Source: CAIQQQ01 sp040399685
GTDB taxonomy: Bacteria; Pseudomonadota; Alphaproteobacteria; Acetobacterales; Acetobacteraceae
Assembly: GCA_040399685.1 (NCBI GenBank)
Contig: JBBART010000018.1
Location: 1-64,000, forward strand
Direction of reading: 5' to 3'
Length of the DNA stretch: 64,000 nucleotides
This document shows, piece by piece, positions 17,761 through 25,641 of the stretch. The notes beneath the pieces were generated by a model. The model was not told the DNA's origin. It saw only the letters and a program-made list of their open reading frames with translations, and did not search any database. Numbering within the stretch: the stretch's first letter is position 1; each line of letters begins with the position of its first letter. The translations under genes were made by a program, and so were the position numbers.

Positions 17761-19299
17761 ATGACAATGACCAACCTGCCGACCAATCCCTTCATTCGTC
17801 TCGATCCGGCTGACAACGTGGTGGTGGCGCGCATGCCCGTGCCGGCTGGCGTCGCGGTGCTGTCCGAAAATGTCACCACGCAACAGGATGTGCCGTCCGG
17901 ACACAAGATTGCCACGCGCCTGCTGCGCGAGGGTGAAAAGGTGTTGAAATACAACACCGTCATCGGTTTCGCCGCCACCGATATCCCGCCCGGCACGCAT
18001 ATTCACAGCCACAACATCCTCTTCGATGAGGTGGAAAAGGACTATGCCTTCTCGCGCGACTATCGCCCCACAGTCTACGTGCCAGAGGCCGAACGCGCCA
18101 CCTTCCAGGGCATTGTCCGCGCTGATGGCCGGGTGGCCACGCGCAACTTCGTTGGCGTGTTCGTACTCGGCAATGGCGGCGCCACCGCCGCGCGCAAGAT
18201 TGCCAGCTGGTTCACCGCCGAGCGTCTCTCTGGCTTCCCGAACATCGACGGCGTGGTGCCCTACGTTCACGAGCAAGGCGACGGAATGGAGCGCAGCGGC
18301 GAGCCGATGGACCTGCTGCGGCGCACGCTGGGTGGCTATATCAGCCACGCGAACACCGCCGCCGTGCTGCTGATCGCCCAGGGCAGCGAGACCAACGATC
18401 TGGCCGATTTCCTGCAATCGCAGAACCTGCAACCCAGCCCGAAACTGCGCACGCTGGTGCTGAACGACATCGGCGGCCTGCGTCGCACCATCGAGGCCGG
18501 CAAGCTGCTGTTGGAAGCCATGCTGCCAGACGCCAACGACGTTCACCGCCAGACCGTCTCCGCCGCGCATCTCACCATCGGCCTGCAATGCGGTGGGTCG
18601 GACGGGTTCTCCGGCCTGTCCGCCAATCCGGCCTTGGGGGCGGCGATGGATATTCTGGTGCGTCATGGCGGCACCGCCATTCTGTCCGAGACGCCGGAGA
18701 TCTACGGTGTCGAGCACACGCTCACCGCCCGCGCCGTCACGCCCGCGGTGGGCCAGAAACTGGTCGAGCGAATGGACTGGTGGTTGAAATACAATGAGGG
18801 CCGCGACTGCCAGATCAATGGCCGCGTCAGCCCCGGCAACAATGCGGGTGGCTTGGCCAACGTGCTGGAGAAATCCCTCGGCGGCGCCAAGAAGGGCGGC
18901 AACTCGCCGCTGATGGAGGTCTATCGCTACGCCGAACCGGTCACCACGCGGGGCCTGGTGTTCATGGACACGCCTGGCTACGACCCAACCTCCGCCACCG
19001 GGCAGATCGCCGGCGGCGCCAACATGGTGATGTTCACCACCGGTCGCGGTTCCTGCTTCGGCTCGGTGCCGGCGCCGACCATCAAGCTGGCCTCCAACAC
19101 GACGATGTTCACGCGCATGGAGCGCGACATGGACGTCAATTGCGGTGTGGTGATCGATGGCGAGGTGACGCTGCTGGAGATGGGGGAGCGTATCTTCGCG
19201 CAACTGCTCCGCCACGCGTCCGGCGAAAAGACCAGGAGCGAGCATAGCGGGATGGGCGAGAACGAGTTCATGCCGTGGCCCATCGGCGTGCTGGCCTGA
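17761..19299 (+). CDS. UxaA-family altronate/galactarate dehydratase paralogue B
   Basis: The 512-residue UxaA-family protein has the same SAF-plus-core layout as its upstream neighbour (SAF about residues 1-95, ending GTHIHSHNILFDE). It keeps LQCGGSDGFSG (Cys277), SETPEIYGVEH, MDTPGYDPTSATGQIAGGAN and TTGRGS. The first three cysteine motifs are altered: GNGGATAAR, HEQGDGME and IAQGSETND. ATG at 17761 is chosen; GTG at 17749 overlapping the previous stop, or ATG at 17767, are alternatives. Immediate adjacency and shared ancestry argue for a tandem duplication, and the complementary motif losses suggest the two chains work together. A strong palindromic terminator follows. Confidence 0.85.
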   Translation: MTMTNLPTNPFIRLDPADNVVVARMPVPAGVAVLSENVTTQQDVPSGHKIATRLLREGEKVLKYNTVIGFAATDIPPGTHIHSHNILFDEVEKDYAFSRDYRPTVYVPEAERATFQGIVRADGRVATRNFVGVFVLGNGGATAARKIASWFTAERLSGFPNIDGVVPYVHEQGDGMERSGEPMDLLRRTLGGYISHANTAAVLLIAQGSETNDLADFLQSQNLQPSPKLRTLVLNDIGGLRRTIEAGKLLLEAMLPDANDVHRQTVSAAHLTIGLQCGGSDGFSGLSANPALGAAMDILVRHGGTAILSETPEIYGVEHTLTARAVTPAVGQKLVERMDWWLKYNEGRDCQINGRVSPGNNAGGLANVLEKSLGGAKKGGNSPLMEVYRYAEPVTTRGLVFMDTPGYDPTSATGQIAGGANMVMFTTGRGSCFGSVPAPTIKLASNTTMFTRMERDMDVNCGVVIDGEVTLLEMGERIFAQLLRHASGEKTRSEHSGMGENEFMPWPIGVLA

Positions 19300-19327
19300 C
19301 CATGGCATTCAATGGTTCACCCTCCAT

Positions 19328-19357
19328 GTGAGGGGTTTCGGCGCCGAAACCCCTCAC
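19328..19357. terminator. Bidirectional hairpin terminator
   Basis: A perfect inverted repeat, GTGAGGGGTTTC and GAAACCCCTCAC around a GGCGCC centre, lies between the convergent dehydratase (plus) and esterase (minus) genes. The 12-base GC-rich stem fits a shared terminator, though no long T-run follows. Confidence 0.65.
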
Positions 19358-19373
19358 TGGTTTACAGTCTCCG

Positions 19374-20417
19374 TTACTTCCCCAGGTTCCGATCGAAGAA
19401 AAGGGCGATCTCGCCGAACGCTTCCTTCACCTCAGGGATGCGGTCGTCGCGGTAGAACTGGGCATGCGACTGGCCCTCGAACACCTGCAACGTCGCCTCC
19501 GTGCCCGCCTGCCGCAAGGCGCGGTGCATGCGCACAGTGTTGCTGAGCAACAGGTCGCGGGTGCCGGTGGTCAGGATGGTGGGCGGGAAGCCGTGCACAT
19601 CGCCATACACCGGTGACAGCATCGGGTCCTTGAGGTCGGCCCCATTCGCATAGAACCGCGTGGCGGCGTCGCAGAAGCCGTCGGGGGAGACGAGGACGTT
19701 GTCCACCATGGCGTTGGTCTGAAACGAATCGCCCTGCTTGGTGACGTCCGACATCGGGGTGCCGGGGGCGATGGCGCCCGGCATGGGCAGGTTGTCGCGC
19801 TTGGCGCGGAGCATCATTTCCAGCGTCAGGGCGCCGCCGGCGGAACTGCCGAACACCGCCACGTTCTTCGGATCCGTCATCTTGATGGCGGCCTTGTAGA
19901 CGGTCATGGCGTCATCGAGAGCGGCTGGATAGTAAGCCTCGGGCGGCATCCGGTAATCGACGGCGATGACCTTCATGTGGGTGAACCCCGCCATCATGAT
20001 CGCTTCCGGCAATGCTGCCTCGCGGGGGTTGAGAACATAGCAGCCGCCATGCACATGCACCGCCAGCCGGTTGCGGTTCTGTGCCGGAATCTCGTTGGGC
20101 GTAATGGTGTAGACGCGAACACCGTCGATCGTGGACGGCGCGATCTTCACGTTCATGCGTTCGGCAATCACCGGGATCTGCGGTGCGACGGTTGTGGCGA
20201 TGCTGTCGGCCAACTGCTTCCAGCCCTCAGGCGTGGTGGGGGGCTTGTCCCAGTTTGTGCGCAGCGGTTGTGCAATGATCGCCTGCATCTGTGGGCTGAC
20301 GGTGCCAGGAACCGGAATGGACTTGGCGGGTGCCTCGCGCGGCATCAGCGTTTCTGCGCTGGCAGGGGCGGCGAGCAGCAAGGCGGCGGTCGTGAGACCG
20401 AGCAGGCGATGGATCAT
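19374..20417 (-). CDS. Secreted alpha/beta-hydrolase (HSL-type esterase/lipase)
   Basis: The 347-residue protein has a clear Sec signal peptide, MIHRLLGLTTAALLLAAPA-SAE. The mature enzyme carries the oxyanion HGG motif (VHVHGGCYVLN), the nucleophile elbow GSSAGG (VAVFGSSAGGALTLEM), and a C-terminal acid/histidine region (GTRDLLLSNTVRMH, GQSHAQFYRDD). These place it in the hormone-sensitive-lipase-like family IV esterases, acting on short acyl esters, here in the periplasm. The export signal is less common for this family. It is convergent with the dehydratase pair and divergent from the M20 amidohydrolase gene. Confidence 0.82.
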   Translation of the reverse strand: MIHRLLGLTTAALLLAAPASAETLMPREAPAKSIPVPGTVSPQMQAIIAQPLRTNWDKPPTTPEGWKQLADSIATTVAPQIPVIAERMNVKIAPSTIDGVRVYTITPNEIPAQNRNRLAVHVHGGCYVLNPREAALPEAIMMAGFTHMKVIAVDYRMPPEAYYPAALDDAMTVYKAAIKMTDPKNVAVFGSSAGGALTLEMMLRAKRDNLPMPGAIAPGTPMSDVTKQGDSFQTNAMVDNVLVSPDGFCDAATRFYANGADLKDPMLSPVYGDVHGFPPTILTTGTRDLLLSNTVRMHRALRQAGTEATLQVFEGQSHAQFYRDDRIPEVKEAFGEIALFFDRNLGK

Positions 20418-20571
20418 GGCATTCTCCCTCCGGCCTGTTGAGGTCGCCGGTTGGCGGAGATCCTGTGCCAGGAACAGGCCGATCGCAAGTGATCGGCTAT
20501 GGTAACGTTTGCAAGAACCAGCCGAAGCGCCTCATGTTCACGGCCAAATCACGGATGTGAAGGAACCCAAC

Positions 20572-21765
20572 ATGCGCGGCAACCTCAAGGACTGGCTTTC
20601 AGAGCACGCCAATGGCTTCGCCGCCATCCGGCAGGACATTCACGCGCATCCCGAAATGGGGCTCGAAGAGGTTCGCACCGCGGCACTGGTGGCCGAGAAG
20701 CTGAGAGGCTGGGGGATCACGGTCACGGAGGGCGTGGGCGGCACTGGCGTTGTCGGCACGATTGTGGGAAAGCGCCAGGGGCAGCGGGCCATCGGCTTGC
20801 GGGCTGATATGGATGCGCTGGCCATCATCGAGAAAACCGATCTGCCCTATGCCTCGACCACGCCCGGCACGATGCACGCATGCGGTCATGACGGCCACAC
20901 CACCATGCTGCTGGGTGCTGCCCGCTATCTGGCCGAGAACCCAGACTTTGGCGGCACCCTTCATCTTATCTTCCAGCCCGCCGAAGAAGGTCGTGGCGGC
21001 GCCGTGGCCATGCTCAAGGACGGGCTGTTCGAACGATTCCCCTGCGATGCCGTCTACGGACTGCACAATTCCCCCGGCATGGCGGTCGGCCATTTCGCCT
21101 GCGCCGTGGGGCCGATGATGTCGGCTGCCGACATGTGGCACGTGACCTTTCGCGGCGTGGGCGGCCATGGCGGTCTGGCGCCGCATCTGTCCACCGATAT
21201 CACCTATGCCCAGGCGCAGTTCGTGCTTGGCCTGCAAGGTATCATTGGCCGCAACGTTCCGCCGTTGGAAGCCGCGGTCATCAGCATTGGCCATATTGCC
21301 GCTGGGTCAGCCGATTCACCCAACGTGGTGCCGTCGGAACTGACGATTTCGGGCACGGCCAGAAGCTTTTCCGACCCTGTGCGCGATCTTCTGGAGCGCA
21401 GGCTGGCCGAACTCGCGCACAGCGCTGCCATCACGTGGGGTGCCACGGCCGAGACGGTCTATCGCCGCATCACGCCGGCCGTGGTGAACCCGGTGGAACA
21501 GGCGGCCGTGCAGGTCGCCGCCGCAGGCGCCATCGTGGGTCAGGAGAGCGTCAATGGCGCCTTGCGTCCAACAACGGGAGGTGAGGATTTTGCCGAAATG
21601 ATGCGCGTGGTGCCGGGCGCGTTCATGCGCATCGGCAACGGCATGGCGGAGGATGGGTCGTTCAAGGGCCTGCACACGCCGGGCTATGATTTCAACGATG
21701 CCATTCTGCCCTACGGCATTTCCTACTGGGTCAGCTTGGTTGAGCAGGAACTCGGCGCTCCTTAA
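20572..21765 (+). CDS. M20-family amidohydrolase (hippurate hydrolase-like)
   Basis: The 397-residue zinc metallohydrolase cleaves N-acyl amino acids or related amides. It begins MRGNLKDWLSEHANGFAAIR followed by HPEMGLEE. Metal and catalytic motifs are GLRADMDAL, HACGHDGHT, FQPAEEGRGGA, a later GLHNSPGMAVG segment and TGGEDFAEM near the C-terminus. The start at 20572 follows GAAGGAA; an upstream in-frame ATG at 20509 lacks conservation. It is cytoplasmic. The MlrC peptidase gene starts 25 bases after the stop, so the two probably form an operon for using peptides or acylated amino acids. Confidence 0.9.
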   Translation: MRGNLKDWLSEHANGFAAIRQDIHAHPEMGLEEVRTAALVAEKLRGWGITVTEGVGGTGVVGTIVGKRQGQRAIGLRADMDALAIIEKTDLPYASTTPGTMHACGHDGHTTMLLGAARYLAENPDFGGTLHLIFQPAEEGRGGAVAMLKDGLFERFPCDAVYGLHNSPGMAVGHFACAVGPMMSAADMWHVTFRGVGGHGGLAPHLSTDITYAQAQFVLGLQGIIGRNVPPLEAAVISIGHIAAGSADSPNVVPSELTISGTARSFSDPVRDLLERRLAELAHSAAITWGATAETVYRRITPAVVNPVEQAAVQVAAAGAIVGQESVNGALRPTTGGEDFAEMMRVVPGAFMRIGNGMAEDGSFKGLHTPGYDFNDAILPYGISYWVSLVEQELGAP

Positions 21766-21790
21766 CGTCGCCGGATTGAGGATACCGACC

Positions 21791-23317
21791 ATGACACGGA
21801 TCGCGCTGCTGGGCTTCTCCATCGAATGCAACCGCTTCGCGCCGGTTGCGACCGAGCATGATTTCGTCGTCCGCACATTGTTTCGCGGCGACGCCCTGCT
21901 CGCCGAAGCCCGTGCCGAGGCCCCGCGTATGCTGGCCGAGTTGCCGGGATTCGTGGCTGACATGGATGCGGCGGGACCGTGGGTTCCGGTGCCGCTGACC
22001 CTGGCCATGACCGCGCCAAGTGGCCCGGTGGAGCACGCCTTCTTCCAAAAGCTGATGGGCGAGTGGGAGGCCGGTCTTCTGGCGGCCGGGGCGCTCGACG
22101 CTGTCTATTGCGTGATGCACGGCGCCGGCCTCACCACCGAGGACGACGACCCGGAAGGCATCATCCTGACCATGGTGCGGCGCATCGTGGGGCCGAAGGT
22201 GAAGGTGGTTGCCAGCTACGATCTGCACGGCAACATTTCCGACGCGGACGTCACCACCATCGATGCGTTCGTCGGCTACCGCACCAATCCGCACATGGAC
22301 ATGCGCGCATGCGGCGCGGAATCAGCCCAGATCCTGCGTCGCCTGCTGTCCGGCACGCCGTCGTATCTTGCCCGCGTGCGCCTGCCCATCGTGCCGCCGA
22401 CGGTGACGATGCTGACCGGCCAGGATGCCCCGCACCGGCCGTATGGCGAACTGATCGACCTCGGCCAGCAGCGGATGCGCGAGGCGCCGTATGCAGGGCG
22501 CATTCTCAACGTCTCGATGATGGGCGGGTTCGCCTTCGCGGATACGCCCTATAACGGCCTGACCGCCGTGGTGACGGCCACCGACGCGGAGGCGGCAGAT
22601 CTGCTCGCCCATGAGTTGGCGGAGGCCGGTTGGGCGCGGCGGTCGCAGTTCTACGCCACACTCACCCCGTTGGAGGAGGCAACCCGGCTGGCGCTTGAGA
22701 CCGCCGATCCCGTACGCCCGGCGCTGGCCTTTGCCGACGTGGCCGACAATCCCGGCGGCGGGGGCGGCGGCAACACCATGTTCATCCTCGAAGCCTTCCT
22801 TGCCGCAGGGGTGCGGCACGCGCTTGTCGGCATCATTCACGACCCGGCGCTGGCCGCCGAGGCGCATGATCTGGGTGTTGGCGCGGCCTTCACCGCCCGG
22901 TTCAACCGCGACAGACTGTCAGATTTCGCACGGCCTTTGCGCACCAAGGCGACCGTGCGCAGCCTTCATCCCGGCCCAATTCACTGCCGGCGTGGCATCT
23001 TCGCAGGCAGTATCGTCAATCTTGGCCCGTCCGCCGCTCTCGACCTCGGCGGCATCGTCGTCGTGGTGATTTCGCAGCGCGAACAATGCGCCGACCCGGC
23101 CTTCTTCGAGGCCCTGGGTCTGGACATCGCCGCAGCCCGGGTGGTGGTGGTGAAATCGCGCGGCCATTTCCGGGGCGGGTTCGACGAATACTTCAGCCAT
23201 AGCCAGGTGATCGAGGTCGACGTGCCCGGCCTGACCAGCCCGATGTTGCAGCATTTCGTCTGGAAGCATCTGCCGCGACCGGTCATCCCAATTGACGATC
23301 ATGTCGTGTGGCCCTGA
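21791..23317 (+). CDS. mlrC: M81-family metallopeptidase (MlrC/microcystinase C-like)
   Basis: The 508-residue protein matches the MlrC family, with an N-terminal DUF1485-type half and an MlrC C-terminal half. Visible landmarks are IALLGFSIECNRFAP, YCVMHGAGLTTEDDDPEG, YDLHGNISDADVTTIDAFVGYRTNPHMD (probable metal ligands), FADVADNPGGGGGGNT and FRGGFDEYFSHS. MlrC was described as degrading linearised microcystin, but most homologues sit in peptide or amide scavenging loci and their substrates are unknown. ATG at 21791 is chosen because the conserved region begins there; the ORF is open upstream inside the previous gene. It is followed by a hairpin shared with the convergent ompA-like gene. Confidence 0.87.
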   Translation: MTRIALLGFSIECNRFAPVATEHDFVVRTLFRGDALLAEARAEAPRMLAELPGFVADMDAAGPWVPVPLTLAMTAPSGPVEHAFFQKLMGEWEAGLLAAGALDAVYCVMHGAGLTTEDDDPEGIILTMVRRIVGPKVKVVASYDLHGNISDADVTTIDAFVGYRTNPHMDMRACGAESAQILRRLLSGTPSYLARVRLPIVPPTVTMLTGQDAPHRPYGELIDLGQQRMREAPYAGRILNVSMMGGFAFADTPYNGLTAVVTATDAEAADLLAHELAEAGWARRSQFYATLTPLEEATRLALETADPVRPALAFADVADNPGGGGGGNTMFILEAFLAAGVRHALVGIIHDPALAAEAHDLGVGAAFTARFNRDRLSDFARPLRTKATVRSLHPGPIHCRRGIFAGSIVNLGPSAALDLGGIVVVVISQREQCADPAFFEALGLDIAAARVVVVKSRGHFRGGFDEYFSHSQVIEVDVPGLTSPMLQHFVWKHLPRPVIPIDDHVVWP

Positions 23318-23350
23318 CGAGACGCGAAATTTCCGTCTCTGTTCACAAAG

Positions 23351-23387
23351 TTTGGGCCATGCCACGTCATCGGTGACATGGCCCAAA
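23351..23387. terminator. Bidirectional hairpin terminator
   Basis: TTTGGGCCATG (23351-23361) and CATGGCCCAAA (23377-23387) form an 11-base perfect stem between the convergent mlrC-like and ompA-like genes. The A/T ends of the stem give short U-tracts in both directions. Confidence 0.65.
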
Positions 23388-23417
23388 CGCCGTCGCAGAT
23401 GCGAACGTGCCTGAAGT

Positions 23418-24503
23418 CTATTTCAGGACAATCTCCACGCGACGGTTCTGCGGTTCACGCACGCCTTGGGCGGTTGGAATAAGCGGGCTGCTTTCACCAA
23501 AGCCTTTGATCGCAATCTCGTTCGCCGGAACGCCGTTGCGAACGAGTTCGTCCGCCACAGCCTGGGCGCGACGCACGGACAGTTGCTGGTTGTGTTGCGC
23601 TGTGCCCGAGAGGTCGGTGTGACCGTTGACCTCAATGCGTGTCACCTGCACCTTCCGCGATGCCTCGGCGGCGCCAACGATGATCTGGCGGGCGCGATCG
23701 GTCAGGTCTGCCCGATCCCAGTCAAAGAACACCAGGTAGCTTCGGGCCACATTCTGCACCGGCGCCGGAGCGGGCGCCTGCACTGGTGGCGGCGGTGGCG
23801 TCGCGCCGAAGGCATATCTCACGCCCAGCAGGACCTGATGGTTCAAACGCTCCGCAAATCTTGCGGATATATTGGTTGTGGTTCCGTTGACGGTCACATT
23901 CTGGCTGCCACTGATCGACTCGGTGCCGATGAAGCGATATTCGGCCGTCAGCGCGAGACCTGGCGCCACATTTGTGAGCGGGTATGAAACGCCGGCAATG
24001 ACCTGATAGGCGAACGTGCCCTGCGATCTGTTCGGCGTTTTGACGAGGCAACAATTGCTGCTGTAGGTGCCCACACGCACCTCAGATTCTTCATATCCAA
24101 GGCCTGCGCCAAGATAGGGTGTGACTGGCCATCCCATGTTGAAGTCATAGAAAGCATTCCCGAAGCCGCCATATTGTTGAACATGTCCCCTGGTGTTGTT
24201 CGAGCTGTATCCGCGGGAAAGGTTCACACTCCCAGTGTCGTTGTAACTGTATGCGCCCTCGATTTCGAGCCGGACACCGTTGCCCAACCCGTAGCCAAGC
24301 GCAACATTGCCTGCAAACCCAGGATCGAAGCCAAACTGGGCTCTGTTGCTCACGTTGAGGTTGGCTGGCGTGACGTTCACCTGTTGCAGAAAATTGACCC
24401 CGGCTCCAGCGCCGATGTACAGACCGGTTATTGGTTGAGCCTGCGCGACACAAGGCAATATCGTTGCCGCTGCGCCGAACAATAGAATGTGTTTGGTTTT
24501 CAT
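23418..24503 (-). CDS. OmpA-like outer-membrane protein (beta-barrel plus peptidoglycan-binding domain)
   Basis: The 361-residue protein has a Sec leader (MKTKHILLFGAAATILPCVAQAQ). An eight-stranded-type barrel (about residues 25-215) includes GLYIGAGAGVNFL, NVALGYGLGNGVRLEIEGAYSY and TPYLGAGLGYE. A proline linker, PPPPPVQAPAPAPVQ, leads to a C-terminal OmpA domain (YLVFFDWDRADLT...INGHTDLSGTAQHNQQLSVRRAQAVADEL). That domain should bind peptidoglycan and tether the outer membrane. The start at 24503 gives the clean signal peptide; ATG at 24527 is also in frame. The upstream region is AT-rich and includes a perfect palindrome (24552-24565) that may be an operator. Confidence 0.9.
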   Translation of the reverse strand: MKTKHILLFGAAATILPCVAQAQPITGLYIGAGAGVNFLQQVNVTPANLNVSNRAQFGFDPGFAGNVALGYGLGNGVRLEIEGAYSYNDTGSVNLSRGYSSNNTRGHVQQYGGFGNAFYDFNMGWPVTPYLGAGLGYEESEVRVGTYSSNCCLVKTPNRSQGTFAYQVIAGVSYPLTNVAPGLALTAEYRFIGTESISGSQNVTVNGTTTNISARFAERLNHQVLLGVRYAFGATPPPPPVQAPAPAPVQNVARSYLVFFDWDRADLTDRARQIIVGAAEASRKVQVTRIEVNGHTDLSGTAQHNQQLSVRRAQAVADELVRNGVPANEIAIKGFGESSPLIPTAQGVREPQNRRVEIVLK

Positions 24504-24551
24504 GATTTTATAATAACCTTTCATCATCCCACTGGACGCATGTCCAACAGT

Positions 24552-24565
24552 CGTTTCCGGAAACG
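24552..24565. promoter_or_regulatory. Palindrome upstream of the OmpA-like gene
   Basis: CGTTTCCGGAAACG is a perfect 14-base palindrome 49 bases upstream of the ompA-like start, within an AT-rich promoter region. It may be a regulator site; nothing identifies the protein. Confidence 0.3.
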
Positions 24566-24735
24566 AAACTAGAAAAATAATACAGGCTTAAAAACTGTGA
24601 TAAAAGATTTTTTAACGCGAAATAACCTGTTCGTGAGCCGAAAGAACGGTTCATCGGGATATCGCCGTTTGGAGTATTCCGTCGCCCGCGCCAAGCTATA
24701 GGTGGCCATGGCCAATTATCGTAGAGTCAATGCAT

Positions 24736-25168
24736 ATGGAAAATTTCACCCCCCCTCCCGGCCTTCCTCGGCGGCGCACTGATCGGTGCGTCGGCCGCTC
24801 TGCTATGGCTCATGCATGGACGAATTGCCGGAGTGAGCGGCATCGTCGGCGGACTCATGGCCGCATACGGTCCGGACCTGCTTTGGCGACTTGCGTTTCT
24901 CGCTGGCCTTATTGCGGCGCCCCTGGCTTACGTCGCGATGGTCGGCGCGCCTGAAGTTGTCATCAACGCTGGGTGGGCAACGCTGGTCGCGGCTGGGCTG
25001 CTTGTGGGCTTCGGTACGAGGCTGGGTGGCGGTTGCACCAGCGGGCACGGTGTTTGCGGCATTGCGCGTCTGTCTCGCCGGTCCATCGTGGCCACCGTTC
25101 TGTTCATGCTGTCAGCGGGACTGACTGTCTGGCTCACCCACCACGGCTTGGGCGGGGCGAGCCTATGA
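24736..25168 (+). pseudogene. YeeE/YedE-family (DUF395) membrane protein, frameshifted near the N-terminus
   Basis: The conserved YeeE/YedE reading frame (LLWLMHGRIAGVSGIVGGL...GFGTRLGGGCTSGHGVCGIARLSRRS) is intact from at least 24812 to 25168. Its expected beginning, MENFTP, lies at 24736 in another frame. A run of seven C at 24749-24755 separates the two. Removing one C gives an uninterrupted MENFTPLPAFLGGALIGASAALLWL, the normal family start, so this is a one-base insertion in a homopolymer. YeeE-type proteins transport thiosulfate or other sulfur compounds through conserved cysteines, here in GGCTSGHGVCG. Initiation at ATG 24812 would give a 118-residue protein lacking the first helix. 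Confidence 0.75.
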
Positions 25169-25626
25169 CCCGTATTGTCGCAGCGCTCGCCTCGGGGCTG
25201 CTGTTCGGGTTGGGGCTGACCGTTTCTGGCATGATCAACCCCGCCAAGGTCATCGCCTTTCTCGACATTGCGGGGCACTGGGACCCGAGCCTGGCCCTGG
25301 TGATGGGGGGCGCCATTCCGGTCGCCGCCATGGGCTTCGCGCTTGCCCGTCGACGGGCGGCGCCGGTTTGTGCGGATGCATTTGCCAGCCCCACAAAGAC
25401 CCGTCTCGACCTCCGGTTGTGTGCCGGAGCCATTTTGTTCGGGATCGGCTGGGGGTTGGCGGGCTATTGTCCTGGCCCTGCCTTGGCGTCGCTGGCGTTC
25501 GGCGGGGCGCGCACATTCGTTTTCGTGGCCGCGATGCTGGTGGGCATGGGCGCGTTTCAGATGGTCGATCGCGCCATGGGCGGACACGGCAAACAGGCGC
25601 TCACAGCGGTGCGCATCGCTGACTGA
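25165..25626 (+). CDS. DUF6691/YeeE-family membrane protein, second half-transporter
   Basis: The 153-residue protein has four or so hydrophobic helices: MTRIVAALASGLLFGLGLTV, ALVMGGAIPVAAMGFAL, GAILFGIGWGLAGYCPGPAL and FVFVAAMLVGMGAFQMV. The motifs GLTVSGMINPAKVIAFLDI and WGLAGYCPGPAL are diagnostic of the partner subunit found next to YeeE/YedE. It overlaps the upstream gene by 4 bases (ATGA), so the two are coupled and likely form one sulfur-compound transporter. Loss of the partner through the C7 frameshift would leave this half alone. Confidence 0.8.
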   Translation: MTRIVAALASGLLFGLGLTVSGMINPAKVIAFLDIAGHWDPSLALVMGGAIPVAAMGFALARRRAAPVCADAFASPTKTRLDLRLCAGAILFGIGWGLAGYCPGPALASLAFGGARTFVFVAAMLVGMGAFQMVDRAMGGHGKQALTAVRIAD

Positions 25627-25641
25627 CCTCGGCGTGTTGCC

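Noticed and set aside
17380..19308. A 642-residue minus-strand ORF opposite the UxaA paralogues
   Set aside because: It is antisense to two strongly conserved genes, has shadow-like composition (His/Gly/Arg-rich) and no domain.
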